From: Ectopseudomonas composti
GTDB taxonomy: Bacteria; Pseudomonadota; Gammaproteobacteria; Pseudomonadales; Pseudomonadaceae
Length of the DNA stretch: 33,615 bases
Reading direction: 5' to 3'
Assembly: GCF_001567565.1 (NCBI RefSeq)
Contig: NZ_LSSW01000007.1
Span: forward strand, 1 to 33,615
The notes below the pieces were generated by a model that was not told the origin of the DNA, searched no databases, and was given only the letters and a program-made list of their open reading frames with translations. Position 1 is the first letter of the stretch. Every line of letters starts with the position of its first letter. Of this stretch, positions 25,618-33,615 are shown piece after piece. A program made the translations under genes and the position numbers.

Positions 25618-25679
25618 TTGATCGTGTCCACCTTTCGTTAAGTGAACAGCACGGTTTACCGCGCCTCAACGCAGCAACC

Positions 25680-25738
25680 GTAGCCCGGATGAAATCCGGG
25701 GAGCGGCTTCAATCGCCCTGGATTGTTTCCGGGCTACG
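25680..25738. repeat. REP pair after ccoG
   Basis: GTAGCCCGGATGAAATCCGG (25680-25699) opposes a diverged partner ending GTTTCCGGGCTAC (25725-25737). It lies directly after the ccoG stop in the minus sense and could form the 3' end of that message. Confidence 0.75.
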
Positions 25739-25742
25739 AGTC

Positions 25743-27155
25743 TCACCGCAGCGGCGCGAGGAAGGTGCTCCTGGTGCTGACGCGACTGTCCGCATCGGCC
25801 TGGTCACGCACCTCGAAACGCAGGGTCTGCGGGCCGGCGGCGTTATGCGAGGCGGTCAGGGCGACGCTTACCGGCAGGTCGCGAATTTCCCCCGGAGCCA
25901 GGTTCAGCGTGCGCGGGCCGTGCAGTTCGAAGTCACCGGGCTCGACCAGCGCGATGGTGTAGCTGCGCGGCTGCTGGGTCTTGTTGATGATCTTCAGGCT
26001 GTAGATGTTCTCGATCTGGCCCACGGCGTTCTCGCGGAACAGGCCACGGTCACGGGTCACGTCCAGGGAGATCAGCGGGCGCTCGGCCAGGGCCCAGACG
26101 AAGGCACCGATCATCACCGCCAGCATCGCCGCATAGCCGATCAGGCGCGGGCGCAGCCAGTGGGTCTTACCGCCAGCCAGCTCGTGTTCGGAGCTGTAGC
26201 GCACCAGGCCACGGTCATAGCCGAGCTTGTCCATGATGCTGTCGCAAGCGTCGACGCAGGCGCCGCAGCCGATGCATTCCAGTTGCAGGCCGTCGCGGAT
26301 GTCGATGCCGGTGGGGCAGACCTGCACGCAGACCGTGCAGTCGATGCAGTCGCCCAGGCCCTCGGCCTTGTAGTCGGCATCCTTGCGCCTCGGGCCACGG
26401 GTCTCGCCACGGGCGGCGTCGTAGGAGATGACCAGCGTATCGCTGTCGAACATCACGCTCTGGAAGCGCGAGTAGGGGCACATGTCGCGGCACACTTTCT
26501 CGCGCAGCCAGCCGGCGTTGATGTAGGTGGCGGCGGTGAACGACAGCACCCAGAACGCGGTGGTCGCGCCCATCTCCAGGGTCAGCAGGTCGCTGGCCAG
26601 CTGGCGCACCGGGGTGAAATAGCCGATGAAGGCCATCGCCGTGATCAGACTCACCGCCAGCCACAGGCCGTGCTTGGCGCTGCGCCGCAGCAGCTTGTTC
26701 AGCGACCAGGGCGCGGCATCGAGCTTGATGCGTTGGCCACGATCTCCCTCGGTGATCTGCTCTACGCGCATGAACACCCAGGTCCACACGCTCTGTGGGC
26801 AGGCGTAGCCGCACCAGACGCGGCCAGCCAGCACGGTGATGAAGAACAGGCCGAAGGCGGCGATGATCAGAATCGCCGAGAGCAGGATGAAATCCTGCGG
26901 CCAGAAGGTGGCGCCGAAGATGTGGAATTGGCGGTTGTCCAGGTCCCAGAGCACGGCCTGGCGACCATTCCAGTCGATCCAGGCGGTGCCGAAGAACAGC
27001 AGGAACAGCAGGCCGGCACCGAGCAGACGCAGGTTGCGAAAGCGTCCGGTGAAACTGCGCGTGTGAATCGGGCCGCCGGCCTGGGCCGGTGTCAGGCGAA
27101 TGGGTTTGGCGGGGTCGATGGTCTCGACGCTGCGCACGGGGATCAGATCAGTCAT
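25743..27155 (-). CDS. ccoG: Cytochrome c oxidase accessory protein CcoG (RdxA/FixG)
   Basis: The 470-residue inner-membrane protein has several spans, the CGYACPQSVW Cys pair in a membrane segment, two ferredoxin-type clusters (CIDCTVCVQVCPTG and CIGCGACVDAC) and a C-terminal periplasmic immunoglobulin-like domain (NIYSLKIINKTQQPRSY). CcoG reduces Cu(II) to Cu(I) for cbb3 oxidase assembly. It is usually beside ccoNOQP or ccoHIS; here it is alone and divergent from cysI. Its promoter shares two elements with other genes in the window: one with the orphan ccoN, one with cysI. Confidence 0.95.
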   Translation of the reverse strand: MTDLIPVRSVETIDPAKPIRLTPAQAGGPIHTRSFTGRFRNLRLLGAGLLFLLFFGTAWIDWNGRQAVLWDLDNRQFHIFGATFWPQDFILLSAILIIAAFGLFFITVLAGRVWCGYACPQSVWTWVFMRVEQITEGDRGQRIKLDAAPWSLNKLLRRSAKHGLWLAVSLITAMAFIGYFTPVRQLASDLLTLEMGATTAFWVLSFTAATYINAGWLREKVCRDMCPYSRFQSVMFDSDTLVISYDAARGETRGPRRKDADYKAEGLGDCIDCTVCVQVCPTGIDIRDGLQLECIGCGACVDACDSIMDKLGYDRGLVRYSSEHELAGGKTHWLRPRLIGYAAMLAVMIGAFVWALAERPLISLDVTRDRGLFRENAVGQIENIYSLKIINKTQQPRSYTIALVEPGDFELHGPRTLNLAPGEIRDLPVSVALTASHNAAGPQTLRFEVRDQADADSRVSTRSTFLAPLR

Positions 27156-27215
27156 GGCGTTGCCCTCATCAGGCGTTTATTCAGGCTGGCGCCATGATCC
27201 GAGGGCAACTGATCG

Positions 27216-27255
27216 CAAAACAGACTCAGGTTTTCGATAAAAAAGCGGATCAGAT
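27216..27255 (-). promoter_or_regulatory. ccoG promoter motif shared with the orphan ccoN
   Basis: In the minus sense, ATCTGAT (27255-27249), 19 bases, then CTGAGTCTGTTTTG (27229-27216) matches the ccoN upstream region in both words and in spacing. The motif ends 60 bp before the ccoG start. No full FNR/ANR palindrome is visible here, unlike before ccoN. Confidence 0.55.
27238..27255 (-). promoter_or_regulatory. 18-bp element facing ccoG, inverted copy facing cysI
   Basis: The minus strand reads ATCTGATCCGCTTTTTTA. It lies 82 bp before the ccoG start. The plus strand at 27405-27422 carries the same word with one change. The space between the two copies (27256-27404) shows no gene. Confidence 0.5.
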
Positions 27256-27404
27256 TAGCCGGAAGGGCATCAGGAAAAGCTGCGGGCAGCGCTGCAGGGC
27301 TCGCAGTGTCTGGTGTCGAGGACTATCCATCCGAGCAGCACAGTGATCGCCCTGCGACATCGCGCCGCGCCAATCAGCGCCGGATGGCGAGCACTGCCTG
27401 GTTG

Positions 27405-27422
27405 ATCTGATCCGGTTTTTTA
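27405..27422 (+). promoter_or_regulatory. 18-bp element facing cysI, inverted copy of the ccoG element
   Basis: The plus strand reads ATCTGATCCGGTTTTTTA, 17 of 18 identical to the element facing ccoG, and ends 75 bp before the cysI start. Distance and orientation to each gene are nearly the same, which suggests a shared regulator or duplicated promoter part. Confidence 0.5.
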
Positions 27423-27497
27423 GAGCTTTTCTGGCGCTGTTTTCGGTGCACGCCTGGCAGGCATAGTCGACGCCCCGTGATCAGGAGGCCTGTCGGC

Positions 27498-29161
<1,664 letters not shown>

Positions 29162-29165
<4 letters not shown>

Positions 29166-29683
29166 ACAACCTGATTCGCCTGATCGAAGGTCAGGCCTGC
29201 ATCGTCGACGACGACCCCTGGCAGCTGCACCCTGCTGACGGCGATGCGCTGCTGATCCTGCCGCTGGCCGCCTGGCAAGAACGGCAGTCTGCCGAGGTGC
29301 TGCAGGGCAGGGCGGTGAGCGCCGACGGCCTGCTGCTGCAGGTCGATGACGAACCCGAAGCGCTGCAGCCGTTGCTCGCCGTTCTGCCGCTGATCGCCAT
29401 CGACTTCCCCAGCTTTCGCGATGGCCGTGGCTACAGCCAGGCCTACCTGCTGCGCACTCGCCTGGGCTGGCGCGGCGAGTTGCGCGCCGTCGGCGATGTG
29501 CTGCGCGACCAGCTGGCGCACATGCGTCAGTGCGGCTTCGATGCCTTCGCCGTGCGTGCCGACAAATCGCTGGAGGATGCGATCAAGGGCCTGCAAGGGC
29601 TCAGTGTGTTGTATGGTCGCTCGGTTATCGAGCCGCGTCCGTTGTTTCGTCGAGGGCGCCACAAGGAGGAATCGAGATCATGA
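29162..29683 (+). CDS. DUF934 protein, sulfite-reduction partner
   Basis: The 173-residue protein (MNNLIRLIEGQACIVDDDPW, DFPSFRDGRGYSQAYLLRTRLGW, RADKSLEDAIKGL) is a DUF934 family member, consistently found after CysI in Pseudomonas and relatives. Its exact task is not known; a redox or assembly role for sulfite reductase is assumed from linkage. It starts at an ATGA overlap with cysI and ends at another with lrgA. Confidence 0.9.
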
Positions 29684-30033
29684 TGGTGCGTGGCCTGTTC
29701 TGGCTGGTATTGCTGCAGTTGTTCGGCGTGGCCCTCAACCATTGGCTGTTGCCGATGCTGCCGGCTTCGATCATTGGCCTGCTGCTGCTTTCGGTCTGGC
29801 TGATGTGGCGTGGCGCCGTGCCTGAGCCGCTGCAACAGGCTGCCGGTGGCTTGCTGCCGTATTTGCCGTTGCTGCTCGCGGTGCCAGCGTCGGGGATCAT
29901 GACCAGCAGCGACCTGTTGCTTGGCGAACTGCCGGTAATCGTCACGGCGCTGGTGCTGTCGTTGCTGGTGACCGTGCCGTTCTGCGGCTGGCTGCTGCAA
30001 ACGCTGATCCGCCGTCAGGAGCGCAAGCAATGA
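29680..30033 (+). CDS. lrgA: CidA/LrgA family holin-like membrane protein
   Basis: The 117-residue protein has four hydrophobic spans and the family segment LPMLPASIIGLLLLSVWL. CidA/LrgA proteins work with CidB/LrgB partners; they have been described as holin-like modulators of autolysis and, in Gram-positives, as pyruvate uptake systems. AAGGAGGA precedes the ATG at 29680; a second ATG follows directly. It overlaps the DUF934 gene and lrgB by ATGA junctions. Confidence 0.88.
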   Translation: MMVRGLFWLVLLQLFGVALNHWLLPMLPASIIGLLLLSVWLMWRGAVPEPLQQAAGGLLPYLPLLLAVPASGIMTSSDLLLGELPVIVTALVLSLLVTVPFCGWLLQTLIRRQERKQ

Positions 30034-30713
30034 CGCTGCTGACGCACCACCCGCTGTTCGCCATCGCCCTGACGCTGGCCGCCTTTCTGATCGCCTCCTG
30101 GCTCTACCGCCGTAGTGGCTGGCTGGTGCTGCAGCCCGTGCTGGTCTCGGTGACGCTGATCGTCGCTACCTTGCTGCTGTGCGGGGTCGATTACGCCAGC
30201 TACCGCGCTGGCGCCGAGCCGGTCGCCTGGCTGCTCGGGCCTGCCACCGTGGCCCTGGCGGTGCCGTTGCAGCACAACATCAAGCGCATCCGCCAACTGT
30301 TCTGGCCGGTGATGATCACCCTCAGCGCTGGCGGTGTGCTGTCGGTGACGCTGACCCTGAGCATCGGCTGGGTGATGGGCGCCGACTGGAGCGTGGTGAT
30401 GAGCCTGGCGCCGAAATTCGTGACCATGCCGATTGCCATGCCGGTGGCCGAGCAGATTGGCGGTGTGGCCTCGCTGGCGGCAGTGATGGTCATGCTCACC
30501 GGGGTGATTGGCACGGCCATGGGGCCGCTGCTGCTGCGCTGGGCGGGCGTCGATCACCCGGCTGCCCGTGGCCTGAGCTACGGCATCAACGCCCATGCCA
30601 TCGGCACCGCACATGCTTTGCAGGAAGGTGAGGAGTGCGGCGCCTTCGCCGCCCTGGCGATGAGCCTGCTGGGGATCGGCACGGCCCTGTTGTTGCCACT
30701 GCTGCTGGCCTGA
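30030..30713 (+). CDS. lrgB: CidB/LrgB family membrane protein
   Basis: The 227-residue protein has about seven spans and the LrgB core (LGPATVALAVPLQHNIKRIRQ, APKFVTMPIAMPVAEQIGG, YGINAHAIGTAHAL). It is the partner of LrgA in the inner membrane. It starts at an ATGA overlap and ends the four-gene unit; a long hairpin follows. Substrate and role in Pseudomonas are not established. Confidence 0.9.
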   Translation: MTLLTHHPLFAIALTLAAFLIASWLYRRSGWLVLQPVLVSVTLIVATLLLCGVDYASYRAGAEPVAWLLGPATVALAVPLQHNIKRIRQLFWPVMITLSAGGVLSVTLTLSIGWVMGADWSVVMSLAPKFVTMPIAMPVAEQIGGVASLAAVMVMLTGVIGTAMGPLLLRWAGVDHPAARGLSYGINAHAIGTAHALQEGEECGAFAALAMSLLGIGTALLLPLLLA

Positions 30714-30753
30714 ATCGGGCGGAATCCCGCCACCTGAAAGTCCTCAGCTGCCG

Positions 30754-30779
30754 GGTGGTGGCGACATCTCGCCACCACC
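30754..30779. terminator. Long hairpin after lrgB
   Basis: GGTGGTGGCGA and TCGCCACCACC form a perfect 11-bp stem with the loop CATC, 40 bases after the lrgB stop. There is no T run, so it is either a weak terminator or a 3' protection element. In the rest of the 30714-31010 gap I see no gene and no confident mqo promoter. Confidence 0.55.
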
Positions 30780-31010
30780 TGAGCAGTTCGACGCCGTTGG
30801 GCGCCAGTAAACACTACTGAATCCTTTCAGCGGCACGCATATTGCTCCTGCCGGCAACGCGATTGGAATACGCCCGCCAAGAGGCCTGGAACCCCCTTCC
30901 TGTCGCCACGCTGCAGATCTGCGGCTATCGCCCATGTGCGGCCCAAACGGCCGCTACCCGAAACCTTGCCTGCACGGCCGTTGTCGTCGTGCGACGAACT
31001 GGACTGTCCC

Positions 31011-32618
31011 ATGAAAAGAATCCTGCTGACGCTGCTTTGTCTCAGCGTGATCGGTTGCTCCAAGACCCGCGAGCCCGAGAAAACCGTCGACGTGCTGCTG
31101 ATCGGCGCTGGCGTGATGAGCGCCACCCTCGGCACCTACCTCCACGAGCTGCAGCCGGACTGGAGCATCGAAATCTACGAGCGCCTCGACCGCGTTGCCG
31201 GCGAGAGCTCCAACGGCTGGAACAATGCCGGCACCGGCCACTCGGCTTTCTGCGAGCTGAACTACACGCCGGAAACCGCCGACGGTGGCATCGATATCAG
31301 CAAGGCCATCGCGATCAACGAGTCGTTCGAGATCTCCAAGCAGTTCTGGGCCACCCAGGTCGAGCGCCAAGTGTTGAGCAAGCCCAAGAGCTTCATCAAC
31401 ATCACCCCGCACATGAGCTTCGTCTGGGGCGACGACAACGTCGAATACCTGCGCAAGCGCCACGCTGCGATGCAGCACAGCAACCTGTTCCGCGGTATGG
31501 AGTTCACCGAGGATCACGCGCAGATCGCCCAGTGGGTGCCACTGGTCATGCAAGGTCGTGACCCGCAGCAGAAGGTCGCGGCGACGCGCATGGCCATCGG
31601 TACCGACGTCAACTTCGGCGAGATCACCCGTCAGCTGGTCGACTCGCTGATCGGCAAGGAGCAGGCCAGCCTGCATCTGGAGCACGAAGTCCGCGACCTG
31701 CAGCGCAACGCTGACGGCACCTGGCGGGTGACCGTGGCCGACCTGGCCAAGGACGGTGCCGAGCAGAGCATCAACGCGCGCTTCGTCTTCATCGGCGCCG
31801 GTGGTGGCGCGCTCAAGCTGCTGCAGAAGTCCGGCATCGAAGAAGCCGAGGGCTATGCCGGCTTCCCGGTCGGTGGCCAGTTCCTGATGACGAGCAACCC
31901 GGATATCGTTGCCCAGCACCTGGCCAAGGTCTATGGCAAGGCCTCGGTCGGTTCGCCGCCCATGTCCGTACCGCACCTGGACACCCGCGTGATCGACGGT
32001 GAGAACGTGCTGCTGTTCGGCCCGTTCGCCACCTTCTCCACCAAGTTCCTCAAGAACGGCTCGCTGCTCGACATGTTCAGCAGCATGACCACCGACAACT
32101 TCATGCCGATGGTCAACGCCGGCTTGGACAACTGGTCGCTGAGCACCTACCTGATGGGCCAGCTGATGCTGAGCCAGGAAGACCGCATGGCCTCGCTGCG
32201 CGAATACTTCCCGGACGCGCAGGACGCCGACTGGTCGCTAATCACCGCCGGTCAGCGCGTGCAGATCATCAAGAAGGATGCCGAGAAGGGTGGTGTGCTG
32301 CAGTTCGGTACCGAGGTGGTGACCTCTGCCGACGGTAGCCTCAGCGCGCTGCTGGGCGCCTCGCCGGGTGCTTCCACTGCCGCGCCGATCATGCTGCACC
32401 TGATCGAGAAGGTGTTCGCCGACAAGGTCGCCACCCCCGAGTGGCAAGCGCGCCTGAAGGACATCATCCCATCCTACGGGCAGAAGCTCAACGACGACCT
32501 GGCGCTGACCAACCGCATTCGCCAATGGAGCAGCGAGCGCCTCGAGCTACAGCACATCGAGGTAGCGCCGGACGTGGAAATGGCCGCCGAGCCCGAGCCG
32601 GCTGCCGTGACGCTGTAA
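31011..32618 (+). CDS. mqo: Malate:quinone oxidoreductase with N-terminal lipobox
   Basis: The 535-residue flavoprotein oxidises malate to oxaloacetate and passes electrons to quinone at the inner membrane. Family marks are the FAD fold [72 protein letters not shown] and [18 protein letters not shown]. Unlike cytoplasmic Mqo, the start [18 protein letters not shown] reads as a signal peptide with a lipobox Cys at residue 18. The ATG at 31011 has only a weak ribosome site; the frame is open to 30936, but the upstream part does not look like Mqo. It stands alone, followed by a strong terminator. Confidence 0.93.
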   Translation: MKRILLTLLCLSVIGCSKTREPEKTVDVLLIGAGVMSATLGTYLHELQPDWSIEIYERLDRVAGESSNGWNNAGTGHSAFCELNYTPETADGGIDISKAIAINESFEISKQFWATQVERQVLSKPKSFINITPHMSFVWGDDNVEYLRKRHAAMQHSNLFRGMEFTEDHAQIAQWVPLVMQGRDPQQKVAATRMAIGTDVNFGEITRQLVDSLIGKEQASLHLEHEVRDLQRNADGTWRVTVADLAKDGAEQSINARFVFIGAGGGALKLLQKSGIEEAEGYAGFPVGGQFLMTSNPDIVAQHLAKVYGKASVGSPPMSVPHLDTRVIDGENVLLFGPFATFSTKFLKNGSLLDMFSSMTTDNFMPMVNAGLDNWSLSTYLMGQLMLSQEDRMASLREYFPDAQDADWSLITAGQRVQIIKKDAEKGGVLQFGTEVVTSADGSLSALLGASPGASTAAPIMLHLIEKVFADKVATPEWQARLKDIIPSYGQKLNDDLALTNRIRQWSSERLELQHIEVAPDVEMAAEPEPAAVTL

Positions 32619-32633
32619 GGCGTTTCGCGCGGT

Positions 32634-32678
32634 AAAAGAAACCCGCCCTGCGTGATGCGCAGGGCGGGTTTTCTTTTG
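32634..32678. terminator. Bidirectional terminator after mqo
   Basis: A stem of at least 14 bp (AAACCCGCCCTGCG / CGCAGGGCGGGTTT) has a 5-base loop and is flanked by AAAAG on the left and TTCTTTT on the right, so it can work in both directions. Confidence 0.93.
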
Positions 32679-32750
32679 CTGTCTGGGCAGTTTAAGGTGT
32701 CCGGCATCGGGCTGAAAGAGCCTGCCAATTCAAGGATGGAGGAATCGAAA

Positions 32751-33293
32751 ATGGACAAACCCGCAATCGTCACCGAGGCCTGGCGCGCCCTTGAACCGGT
32801 CGAGCTGAAGGACTTCGCGGTATTCGCCGGGGCTGCCGAGGCCGAGCGTTACGACGCCTACCAGAAGAAGCTGGGCTTCCTCTTGCCCGATGAGTTTCGC
32901 CAGCTCTGTCTCTCCGACCTTGGCGGTTTCTATATCACCGCCCGCGATGAAATATGGCCGCAGGCCAGGGAGTTCGACGTGGGCCCGGCCTGGACGTTCT
33001 GGCGTGGCGTGATGGTCTTCGGTCTCGGTGCCGAGGTGCCCGAATGGCTGAGCCTCGAGGCCAAGCTCGAGGCGGTGCGCGAGCAGGACATCGAGGGTTT
33101 CGCGCCGATTCTCAAGGTCGAAGGCTCGCCCTGCCTGTACGGTTACCGCCCGGATCACTCGCTGGCGGTGTTCGATGGCTATGAGCTCGAAACGGACGAG
33201 GCGGGTAGCTTCATCGAGCTGTTCCGGCGCGAGATCGAGGCGCTGCTTACGCGGGTGGAGGACATGAAGGCACGGCTCGCCACTCGCGGCTGA
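32751..33293 (+). CDS. Possible SMI1/KNR4 (SUKH)-like protein
   Basis: The 180-residue acidic, soluble protein has segments that resemble the SMI1/KNR4 superfamily (YQKKLGFLLPDEFRQLCLSDLGG, VMVFGLGAEVPEWLSLEAK, EGSPCLYGYRPDHSLAVFD). Many bacterial SUKH proteins are immunity proteins against contact-dependent or polymorphic toxins, but no toxin gene is adjacent in the window, so that role is only a possibility. The ATG at 32751 has GGAGGA seven bases upstream; the open frame extends back into the mqo terminator and is not coding there. Confidence 0.65.
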   Translation: MDKPAIVTEAWRALEPVELKDFAVFAGAAEAERYDAYQKKLGFLLPDEFRQLCLSDLGGFYITARDEIWPQAREFDVGPAWTFWRGVMVFGLGAEVPEWLSLEAKLEAVREQDIEGFAPILKVEGSPCLYGYRPDHSLAVFDGYELETDEAGSFIELFRREIEALLTRVEDMKARLATRG

Positions 33294-33324
33294 GCCCCTC
33301 TTACTCCGTCAGCGTCATCAGCGA

Positions 33325-33346
33325 GTAGCCCGGATGAAATCCGGGG
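33325..33346. repeat. REP half-element
   Basis: GTAGCCCGGATGAAATCCGG followed by GG is a single copy of the window-wide GTAGCCCGGAT repeat. No gene is seen between 33294 and the window end. Confidence 0.7.
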
Positions 33347-33371
33347 ACTGTTCGCATCGATGGCCAGACTG

Positions 33372-33435
33372 ATCGCGGCTGAAGCCGCTCCTACGAGATG
33401 CGCGCAGCCGTTGTAGGAGCGGCTTCAGCCGCGAT
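33372..33435. repeat. GTAGGAGCGGCTTCAGCC REP hairpin
   Basis: Arms 33372-33394 and 33413-33435 form a perfect 23-bp inverted repeat containing GTAGGAGCGGCTTCAGCCGC. This is a classic Pseudomonas REP doublet. Confidence 0.85.
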
Positions 33436-33468
33436 GTTTTTTGTCCGCCACGGATGCATCCAAGTGCC

Positions 33469-33615
33469 GTAGCCCGGGTGCAATCCGGGGCGATAGTTGC
33501 ACGTATGCCAAAGCTGTCGCGGCTAAAGCCCCTCCCACAGTTCCACGCGTACTTGTGGGAGGGGCTTTAGCCGCGACTGGGTAGGGCGCACTTTCCCGGA
33601 TTACACCCGGGCTAC
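33469..33615. repeat. Nested REP doublets
   Basis: The outer pair is GTAGCCCGGGTGCAATCCGG (33469-33488) and CCGGATTACACCCGGGCTAC (33596-33615). Inside it lies a perfect 24-bp inverted repeat (33516-33539 with 33554-33577) built on GGCTAAAGCCCCTCCCACA. One REP type therefore sits between the arms of another. Confidence 0.8.

Noticed and set aside
25632..25642. TTTCGTTA as a third copy of the GltR-type box
   Set aside because: Only part of the box is present, without the GGTGACA partner or a -10 at the right distance; probably chance.
25689..27197. 502-codon plus-strand frame opposite ccoG
   Set aside because: Antisense shadow of ccoG, which has clear Fe-S motifs on the minus strand.

Overview
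The window reads as chromosomal DNA of a Pseudomonas species, most like the P. mendocina / P. oleovorans / P. pseudoalcaligenes group. This is inferred from the high GC, the gene content (glk-gltR-gtrS-gts glucose locus, orphan ccoN, CcoG, CysI with a DUF934 partner) and the intergenic repeats of the Pseudomonas REP type. It is almost fully coding. I see no tRNA, rRNA, phage, insertion sequence or CRISPR array.

Layout. 1-4.7 kb: the 3' end of a TRAP transporter large permease, acetyl-CoA synthetase (acsA) with two tandem palindromes upstream, an EAL-only protein and a DUF4197 protein. 4.8-7.0 kb: a small Cys-rich unknown protein and a minus-strand operon for a chalcone-isomerase-like protein, a DUF3833 lipoprotein and a short-chain dehydrogenase. 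7.06-9.85 kb: a minus-strand terminator with a doubtful small ORF, an AT-rich control region resembling LitR (light-response) sites, a membrane-bound EAL protein and an SH3-domain protein. 9.86-12.85 kb: an orphan cbb3 oxidase catalytic subunit (ccoN) with a small CcoQ-like partner, then a UbiH/COQ6-family hydroxylase.

13.0-23.8 kb is a glucose uptake locus: HexR-type operator, 21-codon ORF, glk, gltR, gtrS, an AGE-family sugar isomerase, gtsABCD and a LamB-family porin. Other pseudomonads usually have edd before glk, an OprB porin after the ABC genes and often hexR-zwf-pgl-eda beyond. Here edd is absent, the porin is of the maltoporin family and the zwf cluster is not adjacent. The isomerase and gtsA promoters share the same motif set with identical spacing. 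AANAANAA (Crc/Hfq-type) motifs lie in the translation initiation regions of the 21-codon ORF ahead of glk, gltR, the isomerase, gtsA, the porin and also acsA.

24-33.6 kb: a MocR-type regulator, ccoG, a divergent cysI-DUF934-lrgA-lrgB set in which every junction is an ATGA overlap, a malate:quinone oxidoreductase with a lipobox, a possible SMI1/KNR4-like protein, and a REP-rich end. The divergent ccoG/cysI region holds an inverted 18-bp element, one copy facing each gene. The ccoG and orphan ccoN promoters share a separate bipartite motif. No wholly new defence or mobile system is evident; the most interesting signals are regulatory.
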